A model generated the notes under the pieces. The model was not told the origin of the DNA. It ran no database searches and was given only the letters and a program-made list of their open reading frames with translations. A stretch of DNA of 56,406 nt from Chara braunii (lineage: Eukaryota; Streptophyta; Charophyceae; Charales; Characeae): positions 1,206,214 to 1,262,619 of the forward strand of contig BFEA01000454.1 of the NCBI GenBank assembly GCA_003427395.1, given 5' to 3'. Below are positions 1-9,739 of this stretch, piece after piece. A program made the translations under genes and the position numbers. The number at the start of each line of letters is the position of its first letter. Positions within the stretch are counted from its first letter, which is position 1.

Positions 1-46
<46 letters not shown>
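1..46. repeat. (GA)n microsatellite
   Basis: Uninterrupted GA dinucleotide tract that begins at or before the window edge. The unique-looking sequence after it (47-500) contains no coding region I can support. Confidence 0.95.
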
Positions 47-50
<4 letters not shown>

Positions 51-500
51 CCGGTAACGACCCTGACAAGTCCGGATCACACAGAACTGCCACGTGGTGA
101 CGTGGCACTATTCTCCTATGGAGACAACGAAGACAATCAGCAGGGACCAGTATCGACGTTAATCTCAGGTAAGTAACCCGCTCCTCACTCTACCACAGGT
201 CCTGATCCTCCTCCTTGTCGCAACTAGTCACCTCATGTAGACAGCGGGGCGAGTGTCACGTCAGCAGTAGAGACAGGTGGCATGCGTAACTCCCTCAAAT
301 CTCTGGCATAGCGCAACTCCCTCAAATCTCTGCCAGAGCGCAACTCTCTCTCTCTCGCGCGCAAAAGTGCACTCGCACTTCCACACTGTCATGCGAATGA
401 GCATCTGCCGGAATGGGAGGCTGGCCAGTCTTTTATGATGCTGGACTGGTCTGTCTGGGCCTGCCTCCAACCGAAGTGTGTCTGGAACCCTGAGACCACA

Positions 501-742
501 TGCCCACTGCCTGTTGTTGTGAAGTGTAGTCCCAGTACCTTTCCCATGGTAGTTTGGGACCGCGTGCCCACTGCCTGTTGCTGCGAAGTGTAGTCCCAAT
601 ACCTTTCCCATGGTGGCCTGGGACCGCATGCCCACTGCCTGTTCCTGTGAAGCGTAGTCCCAGTATCTTTCGCATGGTAGCCTGGGACCGCATGCCCATT
701 GCCTGTTGCTGCGAAGTGTAGTCCCAGTACCTTCCCATGGTC
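501..742. repeat. 64-bp tandem repeat, 3.8 copies
   Basis: The phrase TGCCCACTGCCTGTT recurs with small changes (one copy reads TGCCCATTGCC) at 501, 565, 629 and 693, an exact 64-bp period. Each unit also carries a CCCATGG and a GTAGTCCCA segment. Several open frames cross it on the minus strand only because the period has few stops; the period is not a multiple of three and I do not regard these as genes. Confidence 0.93.
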
Positions 743-845
743 TGCTACTGTTGTAACCTTTCGGGCGTGCGTTTTGGACTTCTTGTCTGACTCGAGACTT
801 GACCTCTGGGTGACAATAAGTGGGTCTGCGACCTTTGACTATCTG

Positions 846-995
846 CTGAATGGACGTGACCCTTGCTGCGGTGGCCTATCGGGCTTGCCTTTTGGACTTC
901 TGGTCTGACTCAAGACTTGACCTCTAGGACTGGGACTAAGTCTTGAGTCAGACCAGAAGTCCAAAAGGCACAGCAGCAGGGGGCACGTCTGTGCA
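846..995. repeat. long inverted repeat (hairpin unit 1)
   Basis: Left arm reads towards CTGACTCAAGACTTGACC and the right arm answers with AGTCTTGAGTCAGACC, giving arms of about 55-60 bp around a short centre near 930. First of three closely spaced hairpins made of the same sequence. Confidence 0.85.
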
Positions 996-997
996 GC

Positions 998-1161
998 TGA
1001 ACAGACGTGACCCCTGCTGCTGTGGCCTTTCGGGCCTACCTTTTGGACTTCTGGTCTGACTCAAGACTTGACCTTTCGGACTGAGACTAAGTCTTGAGTC
1101 AGACCAAAAGTCCAAAAGGCAGGCCTGAAAGGCCACAGCCGCAGGGGTCACGTCTGTTCAG
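998..1161. repeat. long inverted repeat (hairpin unit 2)
   Basis: Starts CTGAACAGACGTGACCCC and ends GGGGTCACGTCTGTTCAG, so the outermost 18 bases pair perfectly. Arms are about 70 bp with few mismatches. It follows hairpin 1 almost directly, so units are arranged head to tail as whole palindromes. Confidence 0.9.
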
Positions 1162-1263
1162 TAGATAGTCTAAGGTCGCAGGCGAGTCAAACGAAAAATC
1201 CAAAAGCAAAGGTCGCATGCGAGTTAGAGCGGAAGTCCAAAAGGTAGGCCCGAAAGGCCACAA

Positions 1264-1414
1264 CGTGACGCCTGCTGCTGTGGCCTTTCGGACCTTCGTT
1301 TTGGACTTCTGGTCTGACTCAAGACTTGACCTCTGGGACTGAGACTAAGTCTTGAGTCAGACCAGAAGTCCAAAAGGCAGGCCCGAAAGGCCACAGTAGC
1401 AGGGGTCACGTCTG
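1264..1414. repeat. long inverted repeat (hairpin unit 3)
   Basis: Third copy of the same palindrome: GTGACGCCTGCTGCTGTGG at the left, complementary to CCACAGTAGCAGGGGTCAC at the right. Between units 2 and 3 (1162-1263) lies a broken half-unit beginning GGTCGCAGGCGAGTC; a similar half-unit reappears at 2107-2160 beyond the plastid insert. Confidence 0.88.
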
Positions 1415-1621
1415 TTTAGTAGACTTGAGTTTATGGTCAGAAACTCAAATGAAAATACATAAATTAAACAATCTCTTCTTTTTCAATTTGAACAAAAATG
1501 AATCTACATTGTTGTCTATTTTAGATTTATTTTCTGTTTATATGTGTATATATATATTCTTCCTTGAGTCAATAGAGAGGTCAAAGTAATCTCCTTGACT
1601 GGAAAGAACCCTATTCCTCAT

Positions 1622-1693
1622 TACGCTCAATAGGATTCGAACCTACGCTAGAGATTTAGAAGATCTTTGTCCTATCCTTTAGACAATGAGCGT
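1622..1693 (-). tRNA. trnR-UCU: plastid-type tRNA-Arg (anticodon UCU)
   Basis: On the minus strand a 72-nt cloverleaf can be read: acceptor ACGCTCA (5' end at 1693) pairs all seven bases with TGAGCGT, followed by an A discriminator; the D arm contains AAAGGATAGGAC; the anticodon loop is CTTCTAA with TCT in the centre; the T arm reads TAGGTTCGAATCCTA. The upper pair of the anticodon stem (A-C) is mismatched and the first acceptor base is A rather than the G usual in plastid trnR-UCU. As a copy in nuclear DNA it is probably not expressed. Confidence 0.85.
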
Positions 1694-1763
1694 TATAAAC
1701 GATATAATACAATAGACGGTATATGAATATATAAATCCTAATGAATAGATGATATGTACTAAC

Positions 1764-1874
1764 CTAACAATACCATCTTACAGTTTCATTTTCGCTACTA
1801 GGAAGTAATGGAATAACAAATCCTGCAAAGATGAGAAATAATATATTAATACTTAACCAAGGCAATTGATTCAT
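1764..1874 (-). pseudogene. ndhD: 5' fragment of plastid ndhD (NAD(P)H dehydrogenase subunit 4)
   Basis: A 36-codon frame from ATG at 1874 begins MNQLPWLS and continues through a hydrophobic stretch to GFVIPLLPS and VRWYC before a TAG at 1764-1766. This matches the conserved amino end of plastid NdhD (MNxFPWLT, then a first membrane segment, LP and IRWYT). The real protein is about 500 residues, so only the first tenth is present; similarity stops at the TAG and unrelated AT-rich sequence leads to trnR. It lies inside the plastid insert and cannot be functional. Family assignment rests on remembered consensus, not a search. Confidence 0.7.
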
Positions 1875-2106
1875 AATAAAAAATATATCTATTTAAAATA
1901 AAGAATATTCAAGAAAAGAATATTCTTAAAAATTTATGATTCATTCAAATTTTTGACAAATATGTAATTCTAATTATATCATATTTATGTAATTATAATT
2001 ATAATATTATATCATGTTTTTGTAACTCTAATTATATGTATTACATATTTATATTGATTTGATTTATCTATTTCTATTTTTTGCAATTTGTAAATTATAA
2101 ATTTAT

Positions 2107-2160
2107 AAACGTCGCAGGCAAGTCAGACAAGAAGTCCAAAAGGCAGGCCTAAAAGGTCAC
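2107..2160. repeat. partial unit of the hairpin repeat
   Basis: GTCGCAGGCAAGTCAGAC followed by AAGTCCAAAAGGCAGGCC repeats the half-unit seen at 1173-1260. It resumes the nuclear repeat after the plastid insert. Confidence 0.75.
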
Positions 2161-2224
2161 CCCAAATACAACTACAATGATCGTACGCTGTATTCGGCGG
2201 AACACTGTAGGACTCTAACGTCTA

Positions 2225-2800
2225 ATACAAAGAATATTAAATCCAGAAACGACAAATGGTGAAAAAAAACACATCACATGAAAGTATCATACAATTAGTG
2301 TGATGTGCACCTCGTTTGATTTCTGACTTTCAGGAATTTCCATATTTTTCTCGTGCTCATCGTTTGATTAATTTATTGACACAAAAACCTCCCACGTGGA
2401 TAACAGTGTTATAGAGCTATAACTATTGAAAAAAAAAAGGATAAAATTAATTTCAATAGTTTACTAATTTATCTTTCAACTGTATGATTTGATGAGAAAA
2501 AATCATCATTATAGCGCTATAACCTTTAAGACAGAAAATATTAACTTCTGAAGCGATGAATGACAAAAAAACACTTCGCACAAAATTTTCATGTTAATTG
2601 TGTGATATGCACAAAGTCTGATTTCGACTCTGAGAAACAACTACATTTCTTAGCAATCCCATACGAGTTATGGAGGAACCGTAAAAATGTTTCGACGCTG
2701 GACTTCGACGTTATAGGGCTATATCACAGTTTCATTTTAAAGACTTTTATCCATGTTTTTTTATCTCTTGGTGTTCTAATGATTCTTTAGGGGATAAATT
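2225..2800. repeat. diverged tandem AT-rich repeats with palindromic core
   Basis: Two loosely similar blocks (about 2225-2360 and 2535-2650) share the order AAATGGTGA/AATGACAAAAAA, CATGnnAATTGTGTGATnTGCAC and TTTGATTTC. Three palindromic cores accompany them: GTTATAGAGCTATAAC (about 2408), TTATAGCGCTATAA (about 2510, perfect 14-bp palindrome) and GTTATAGGGCTATATC (about 2710). No protein-coding region is supported here. Confidence 0.55.
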
Positions 2801-2835
2801 ATACACCTTTTCGTAAACCTTAGATTTGTTAAAAA

Positions 2836-3140
2836 CTAAACTCCGTAAAAAAACTTGATTTCTGCGTAATCAAATTTGGTTCGAAAACGGAATAGAAAAG
2901 ATGACGAAAATTCGTGCCTTTCCGGTTTGCTCTGGTTATGGTGTAATGAATGACTGTTATTTTTTGTTATTTTGTTACAAAAATACGAGTCCCTGATCAT
3001 ACTTTTGCTAATCATGTTTTTTTTTTTTTCTGCTACCTTCTCGTTCACGCCGAATGAGAGTGTACCGACCGCCCTCGAAAAAAAACTTTTATGAATTATC
3101 ATAGCATTTCGTGCAAACTAGAGATTTTATTTTCTCTAGT
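2836..3140. other. gene-free AT-rich spacer with a small hairpin
   Basis: No coding signal. At 3117-3141 ACTAGAGA and TCTCTAGT form an 8-bp stem around an AT loop, immediately before the LINE remnant that follows. Confidence 0.5.
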
Positions 3141-3144
3141 TTTT

Positions 3145-5975
3145 ACGAATCCTATGTTCTCAGTGCAAAGTAAAGGCACTAGCCGACGATTTATTCGCAG
3201 TCTCCAAGAACTTAGTGTTGTCCCTCACCGTGCTCAAATCAGAACTCGTCACTTACTTTTCACTATCTGAAGTCTCTGTTAATTGGCATAAATCGGTTTG
3301 TTTTCTTCCTACCGAATTCAACATGGAAACAGAATGGGGCATAAAACGGATTACAAACAACCAGTCGGAGAGATTTTTAGGAGTATAAGTCTCACTTCTT
3401 GACTGCTCAGGTGACCAAGATGACCTTCTTCTTCATAAATTCATGCACCGTCTGACCACATGGGGCAAAGTAACTCACCTCTCCCTATTCGGTCGGGCAC
3501 TGGCTTTGAATGAAGCTCTTTTCACTCTTCTTTGGTTTGTAGCCACAGTCAGAGTCATCGGAAAACAAGTCTATGCGGCGTGCTGCAAAATTTTTATGGA
3601 AACCATGCGCAGGAGAGGAAGATATTCTTTCTTTTAAAAGTAATGTGGGAGATGCTATGCACCAGGAAAATGGTGGTCTGGGCATTCTTGACCCCCATCG
3701 TCAGAATGATGCAATGTTAGTTGAATGACTTATCAAAGTTGTCAGCTCGTCAGATTCCCCACATTGGATATGTTTGGCTGAACACCTCTTAGCTAAAGAA
3801 TAAATTTTTCCCAGACACGAGGATATATGGACATGCCTGATGTTATTTTCGTATCAAAGGAGACAAGTCAAGTCTCCTTTCTCGCGATCTATCATACAAG
3901 CGTGGAAGAAGCTGAAACCAGACGTCTGGGTAGTACCTAGTACTAAGGCTATAGTTCTATCCCAACCAATTTTCGAAAACCCCCACATTCAATTTCAGGA
4001 TGGGGAATGGATTAAGGCTGACACCGCTCCCCACAGTTTCGGCTGGAACTGGTTTCGGCTGAAACTGGATTGAGAGAGGTGTACTTCGCATCGCTGATAT
4101 ATGGGACGAACTGACACGTGATTGAATCATAGACTCGGTCCTCAGACAAAAGTTAGGACAATTGTGGAAAATCGAAGAGAAGAGAATCATGATTCTAGAG
4201 GCTATCCCTGTTGCTTGGGCTAACATTCTCTCCCCCTCAACAGTGGACCCACAAGGAACGTGGTTTGTGAGTTTGGACACCGGTGATTCCCTCATTTGGG
4301 AGTTGATTGACATCCAACCAGAAGGTAAACGCACCTTTCAGGGCTGACCAAGAAGAAATAATTGTTCCTCACTCTTTCAAGTAGAAGACTCTACCCCTGC
4401 GGTAGGTACTTGCTTCAAACAGATACGGGTGACGGAATATACAGATCCAAAAGGTAGCACCTCATGTTGTTTGCATGCCCAAGGGAAACCTGTTGCAACG
4501 CTTGACCCACATGCATGGGAATGGAGAATTAAAGAGAGAAATGGTGAAAACCTTCGTTTGATAGAATACACCCAATAGGTAGGATATAATCTGTCAATTT
4601 CAATGAAAGACCCACTTGCTGTTTCAAGAGGCAGATGGATCCCAATATTCCCAGACTGTGACCCAGCTAACCTATCTTTAATGATAACGAGATGCTAAAA
4701 ACAGTTGGAAAACATCTCGAACCAGAGACAAGCAGCAATACTTTGGCTTATATCATTGGCGCCCACTCCAACTGCTAAATTAGTATCTGGCTGATTCAAC
4801 ATGGCATGACAATTGACACTAAATGTGTTCGATGCCTCTGGGCTTTTGAATCACTCTCCCACTTGTGGTGAGACTGCCCAGACTCGAACAAAATATGGGA
4901 ATGGTGGATAAGACGCTGGGACAGTTTTCCAGACAGATCTGTGAAATGGGATAAATTCTGGGTTTTAATTGGAGGAGTCCCTGAATGGATGAATTTGCAT
5001 GAAGGCTGGGGCTACATCGCCCAAACTGCCAGAACAGTGATTTGTGCAGTCATTTGGCACGAAAGGAACGATAAAATATTTCATGGGAAAGATTGAACGA
5101 ACAAACAGATTCGGGGTGAGATCTTTCAAGGCATTAGAAAATCCATACTAGCGGATTGGAGAAGAAAGGTGCTCGAAGCAGGCAATACTGAAGCCGGTAG
5201 GAATTGGAATTCTATAACCTGGTGCTTGAACAATACACTGGCTACGTTTGAAGAGCAAGATAAACTTGTCCTCGGTAAGTGGCTGTTCAGTTCGTAGTAC
5301 AAGTCCAATGGTTTTGCTGATTTTATTTTCTCCTTGTATATCTATCTTATCCTCCTTACTGTTACTTAATCTTTAAGGTATTAGATGGTGCTGTAAATTT
5401 GTAGTTTTAACCTGCACACTCGGTTATGGCTCTCGTCACAGGAGACCGACAGACAGTGTAAAGCGTGGAGGGAGTGTGATTTTGACACAAGGGCTCCTGG
5501 TGGACCCCGCCCCGCCATTAGGAGTTTCAGTTAGGAAAGTAGGTTTTAGGATAGATAGAGTTTTCTCTCAGACCTAGAGTAGCACAGAAAGACATAGAGG
5601 GTGACAACGCACTAAGCAGGGAACTTGGTTCAGTAGTGAGATCTCAGAATAGCTGAGAAATGAGGTTGTCTTTCTTTTTTCGGTTTGTTTGGTTTGAGGT
5701 CGTGAGACACTTGTTGGGTTTGAGGTTTTTCTTAGTTTTTTGGTTTGTGAGGCTTCTCAGGCCTAAGGCATACTTTCTTGTTTCTAGGGTCGGCGAGTAT
5801 TAGGACAGCGGTCTGGTGTTGGCCATTACTGTCGCTGGATCTCACCCCGACACCTACAGTTATATCTTCTGCTACTTTCCGGGTTGTTTGTTGAGGATTC
5901 CCGGCCTCTCCTTTTGAGTGCGTAATCAAATGATATGGAACTTTTCTTGTAAAAAAAACAAAAAACAAAAAAGTG
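3145..5975 (+). mobile_element. LINE family A remnant (copy F), 5'-truncated
   Basis: The element starts inside the reverse-transcriptase domain and runs through the ORF2 end and a 680-bp 3' UTR to an A-rich tail at about 5950-5975. Its 3' UTR ends with the same CCGGG...CCCGGCCTC motif (5879-5908) as the other LINEs of the window, which fixes family and orientation. Truncation at the 5' end is the normal outcome of incomplete target-primed reverse transcription. I could not find a convincing target-site duplication. Confidence 0.85.
3152..5297 (+). pseudogene. LINE ORF2 remnant: end of reverse transcriptase to C-terminal zinc finger
   Basis: Reads from the RT catalytic motif region (CKVKALADDLF, just after the left edge) through SVNWHKS, ERFLGV, HLSLFGRAL and on to a CxxC...H...C zinc-binding motif of the zf-RVT type (CVRCLWAFES, then HLW, stop, DC) at about 4825-4880, ending at TAG 5295-5297. 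Endonuclease and most of the polymerase are missing. Several frameshifts and in-frame stops interrupt it, including a TGG-to-TGA change inside the zinc motif. It aligns over its length with the ORF2 ends of LINE A2 and A3 in this window. Not functional. Confidence 0.85.
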
Positions 5976-6139
5976 TCAAGAGGAAGGAAAGACCAAGAGA
6001 AGCACACTAAGTTTCAAAATGGCGCAAATGATAATTTTCAGAAAAAGAAATAAAGAAATAAAGAAATAAGGAAATAGATAAATAAATATATAAATAAGGA
6101 GGTGGAGGAGAGTAAACAAAGACGAAGTGTTTTAGTTTA

Positions 6140-6314
6140 TAAAAAATTTGGCATCATTTCGTTACCCCCATGGCCCATGGGGTTGAAGCGTGTCGTCAAC
6201 AAAAGAATAACTAAGTATGGTGGAAGCGAGTAGGGAGAAAAAGAGAAAAATTCGGCAGCACTTCGTTACCCCCACGTGGTCAAAATGTGCGTCAAGAATT
6301 GAAATAACTAAGTC
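6140..6314. repeat. two diverged direct repeats, about 105 bp apart
   Basis: TTCGTTACCCCCAnG preceded by AAAATTnGGCA and followed by AATAACTAAGT occurs at 6145-6215 and again at 6246-6314. Nothing coding lies around it. Confidence 0.6.
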
Positions 6315-6319
6315 CTTCT

Positions 6320-6780
6320 AGTGAACAGATATAGGGGTGCCCCAGAAAAAATCCAATTTATAGAATAAATAAAAATAAAAATAAAATAAAGCAGAAAAAT
6401 GAGAAAGAAGTAGGGGGATAAGATAATGCAAACTTTTAGAGAAAAGAGAAAATTTAAATCAAAGAAAAAGACAAAAATAAAAATTAAAAAAATCAAAGTT
6501 GGGGCGGAGGGGGAATGAAAAGGTGATGAAGATAGAGAGAAATAGGCGAGAGAGAGAAAAGGATTGGAGTGGGAGTTGGGGGGATGATTGGGTTGTAGTT
6601 GGGGGAGTGAAGGGAGAGAGGGGGGTGAGAGAATGGAAGAGAAAGTGATGAGAAGAGTGGAGAGAAGTGGAAGAGATTAGTAGAAGATGGTGAGTGGGGA
6701 GGGGAGAAAAAGATGGTGGAAGATGAGTGAAGAGAGAGGTAAAAGGGGGGCGAGTGGTGGGCTGAGATCTTGATCAGCCA
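6320..6780. repeat. purine-rich low-complexity DNA
   Basis: The + strand is almost entirely A and G (AAAATAAAA runs, then GGAGAGAG and GGGGG runs). The short open frames on the minus strand (F/I/L-rich) are products of this composition. No gene or site is supported. Confidence 0.7.
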
Positions 6781-7185
6781 CCTAGATCTCCCTGTAGTGC
6801 ATTCCCCTAGCCAGGGGGGTCTTCAAGGTCCCTAGCAAGCTGCCACGTGGCACTGCAGATGGCCACGGGCGCAGGCAGCAGCAGGCACGACGACGGGGGG
6901 GCTGGGGGGATGGGGGGGAGCAAATAGCAGCCCACCTGCTGCTGTCATGCTGGCCGCTGCTCACCACTAGCCGACCGGGGGGGGGGTTAAATAGCTGGCG
7001 TGGCACTCCTCAACACCAGTGTGCCACACTATTGGGACATGCACAGAGTTTCGCCAGTGTGTTAAGGTGCTGGCTACGCACGCGCATGGCTGGCAGCTGC
7101 CCAGGTTTAAAATTCTGGCAACAGTGTGCATCCCGGATCTTGATAAGCATAATCCGGGAGCAGGGAGGGGCAGGGCAGCGGGCAC

Positions 7186-7253
7186 GTGGCACGTGCGTGT
7201 GCGTGTGCGTGTGCGGCGGCCTTGGTGGGTGGGTGCATGTGTGTGTGCGGGTC
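7186..7253. repeat. GTGTGC-rich simple repeat
   Basis: Imperfect GTGTGCGTGTGC runs interrupted by a GGCGGCCTTGGTGGG segment. Overlapping open frames here are repeat artefacts. Confidence 0.7.
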
Positions 7254-7348
7254 TGAAAACGACAAAAAAAAAGGCAAAAACCCGCTGTCGGGTTTACAAC
7301 TTTACACTATGTTTCGGGCTGTGGTGGGTGGGAGCGGGGAATGGTCCC

Positions 7349-7360
7349 GCTCTGATACCA
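7349..7360 (-). promoter_or_regulatory. candidate LTR-retrotransposon primer-binding site (tRNA-iMet)
   Basis: The minus strand reads TGGTATCAGAGC, the 12-base complement of the 3' end of plant initiator tRNA-Met that primes many Ty1-copia and some Ty3-gypsy elements. The base order just before it on the minus strand ends in CACAC, compatible with an LTR end plus one or two bases. The LTR body would lie to the right (7362 on) and has been cut by the LINE at 7753. No retrotransposon proteins are visible on the left, so this is at most a relic. Confidence 0.4.
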
Positions 7361-7539
7361 GTGTGGCGAACCCGCCGGGATGGCGGTCCGTCAGGATCAA
7401 GACGGTGGGGGCTGACGAAGGAGGAGATGGAGATGGAGCTGGAAGGGACAGCGCAGCTCCGACGCAGACTCAACACGCACGTACTCCAAATGTGCAGAAT
7501 GAAGAATGAAAAGAAAACAGACTGCAGCTGGGGTATACC

Positions 7540-7740
7540 CCCAGCGGACTGACTGGACTGGACTGAACTGGCCTGGTACCCACAGTGGTACCGGGCAGGA
7601 CTGGACTGGACTGAAACAGCACACTGCCTGTGGGGTCAGGCCACGACCTGGTCCCACAGGCCGAACAGGCAAATAGCCTGATAGGCCCTGGCTATAGGCC
7701 AGGGCAGATATAGGCCCCCTGCAATCAAACAGGTCTCATC
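7540..7740. other. GC-rich spacer with short repeats, possible LTR remnant
   Basis: Contains repeated GACTGGACTGGACTGAA phrases (about 7548 and 7600) and clustered small palindromes such as CCTGGCTATAGGCCAGG. It may belong to the LTR inferred from the primer-binding site. No coding region. Confidence 0.35.
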
Positions 7741-7742
7741 CT

Positions 7743-7752
7743 GGTAGGTGCT
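7743..7752. repeat. target-site duplication of LINE A1, left copy
   Basis: GGTAGGTGCT, repeated exactly at 9144-9153 on the other side of the LINE. Confidence 0.85.
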
Positions 7753-8843
7753 TTTTTTTTCTTTTTGTCGTTTTTTTTCCAAAGCACAACACTCTGAGGC
7801 CGGAATCCTCACAAAGTCACACAAATAACCAGGGGGTAACCATGACACTGGGACCACTACCCAGCTTTCGTTCAGCCAAGCAGCATCAGAGCTTCCTCTA
7901 TACGAGCTGTACTGCGTCGTTTCTTGCGTGCCCTCTGCTCTTCAGTACATAATCCAATCAACCACTCTGACAAATCTAATCTACAAACTAACCAGGTCCT
8001 GTGGGAGCAACCCAGTTCATTAAACCGACCAAATTCATTGTGCAGGTCTAAAACGGACTGCGGGACAACCCCCCTCAACAAAACAGGAACAGAAAAGCAA
8101 CACGCCCATCAGCCTGCTGCCTGCCTCTGGTGGCTTAACCTATAACCAAGTGCCCTGGTAATTAACAGCAAGCCTACTTTAACGGTGAACAAAACTCCAA
8201 TTTACCTTCGGAATTGACCGTGACCAACCAATTTGAGATCTTTCCCCGACCCCATGTCCTAAGAAACCATCTAAATCCTTTCCCTGTTGTCAAATTACTA
8301 CCATTTCTCATCCTCCAGTCTGCCTTGATATATTGTCTGAGCCTCATGCGGATCAACGACTTGATTTCCACGTCCGAAATACCTAAGCTTCTCCTCAGAA
8401 ACAGCCTTCGTTCCTGTTGCCCAAGATCACAGAGCATATGATTGCCCTGCATGCTTGAACTACGTACCGCAACCATTCGTAATCTGCAGGTTGGCAGGAA
8501 CTATGCCCACTGGCAGTAGAACGGTACTAGAACCCAAGTCTTGTCCCAATGCCATGATTCCCACTCTGAGAAGTCCTTCCAGTGTACAGATGACCATTCC
8601 CATATTCTCCTTGAGGCTGGGCAGTCTCACCAAAGGTGGATTGTAGACTCAAAGGGCCAATTTGAAACACATCTTCTGCAGGTAATCTGTATTTCCATAC
8701 CTTTGCCCACCAACTATACAGCAGACAGGGTCACTAACGATGATCTTAGCAAAAGCAATGCAGCAGCGTGCTTCTTCAAGGGCAACCGTTTGAGCTGCGC
8801 TCACAATTTCCTCATAAGTCTGATTACAGCCTCGCTGAGTCAC

Positions 8844-8878
<35 letters not shown>

Positions 8879-9143
8879 ACTAGTACCAGCCACCAGTCCT
8901 TCCCATCTTTCTGCAGCGACAGTAAAAAGCAGCCTAGCTGGAAGCACTAGTTCCGATATAGACTTCATCTGGTCCATCAGTTCTGTAGCCCCATCCTTAC
9001 CGAGCCCTCGCCAATGTAGCCATCCCCAAGCTGCCGTGTCCAGTCTCCGCTCAGCAATCAGTCCGTCTGAATAGGAGGTTGCTCGATGTAGTTCCTCCGT
9101 CTCCCACAGTTCATATACTCTTTACCTGCGTCAGAGGTAGGTC
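7753..9143 (-). mobile_element. LINE family A copy A1, 5'-truncated
   Basis: A poly(T) start (the poly(A) tail seen from the other strand), the family A 3' UTR, and the carboxyl part of ORF2 are bracketed by a perfect 10-bp duplication GGTAGGTGCT (7743-7752 and 9144-9153). That combination is the signature of target-primed reverse transcription with loss of the 5' end. In the 3' UTR the helix formed by GAGG and CCTC is kept, whereas the partner CCGGG helix of the other copies has decayed. A 31-base poly(A) run interrupts the coding part at 8846-8876. Confidence 0.92.
8174..9143 (-). pseudogene. LINE ORF2 C-terminal remnant
   Basis: The minus strand encodes the last ~290 residues of a family A ORF2: the region before the zf-RVT zinc finger, the finger itself, and a tail that includes IKADWRM, GKGFRWFLRTWG and LVTVNSEGKLEF, closely matching LINE A2 and A3 of this window. 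The end at 8174 agrees with the ORF2 stop of those copies. Frameshifts, stops and a 31-bp A-run break it. No endonuclease or polymerase domain remains. Confidence 0.85.
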
Positions 9144-9184
9144 GGTAGGTGCTCTTATAACCATTGGGATTAAGATTCTGAAGG

Positions 9185-9560
9185 GAAAACAGAGAGGAAA
9201 AAATGATAATTTTGTCCTGTGCCCGAAAGGTTCAATTCAGTTGCGCAACGCCCCTCTGACGGCCGACTTACCCTGTCGCGCCACTCTAACAATGATTCAT
9301 GTTTGCGATAAGTCCGTGGTGTCAGTTGGGCCTGAAATGTGCTCTATATGCCCTTGCCTGGCCACTTTTTAGTATGCCCACCAACCCTGCATCTTTTCAG
9401 CACACCCCAGGGCCTGTGGCCGTTAAAGACGCTGGTGGCCATTCCCCTGGGCCTGGGAAGGGAGCTACCGGGGCAAAATATAAAATTTTCAACGGCCCCA
9501 TGTTTCTACTGTGCCTCACTTGTGTTCCATGGAAAAAGGCCACTGTGGCTGGGCATTTGA
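9185..9560 (-). repeat. left arm of a diverged inverted-repeat pair
   Basis: Read on the minus strand this block has the same order of phrases as 10960-11335 on the + strand, including GGCCGTCAGAGGGGC, GGGCATATAG and CAGGCCCAAC/CAGGCCGAAA. In both, a GA/CT tract lies on the inner side. The two arms enclose about 1.2 kb of unrelated sequence (9740-10780) with no coding signal. Confidence 0.65.
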
Positions 9561-9598
9561 GGCCTGCACCGCCTCTCTGCCATGCACTTTGTGGTTTT

Positions 9599-9600
<2 letters not shown>

Positions 9601-9658
<58 letters not shown>
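9601..9658. repeat. (CT)n microsatellite
   Basis: Pure CT tract ending in CGCGCGCTCTGTGTGTG. It gives rise to serine/leucine or arginine/glutamate open frames that are not genes. Confidence 0.95.
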
Positions 9659-9666
<8 letters not shown>

Positions 9667-9739
9667 TCTGTGTGTGCCTTGCTCTCCCCCATTGTTTTTC
9701 TGTGCCACCTGTTATTGTCTGATGGGATGTGAATGTCTA

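Larger units (their letters stand above)
1445..2104. other. nuclear-integrated plastid DNA (NUPT)
   Basis: AT-rich block holding a plastid-type trnR-UCU and the first 36 codons of ndhD, both on the minus strand, with plastid-like AT-rich spacer around them. It is bracketed by fragments of the nuclear hairpin repeat (to about 1440 on the left, from 2107 on the right), so it appears to be a transferred organelle segment rather than assembly contamination. Edges are approximate because I judged them by base composition. In most plastid genomes I know, ndhD and trnR-UCU are not neighbours, so the segment is either rearranged or comes from an unusual plastome. Confidence 0.7.

Noticed and set aside
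501-742. Possible CRISPR-like array
   Set aside because: The whole 64-bp unit is repeated without variable spacers; plain tandem repeat in eukaryotic DNA.
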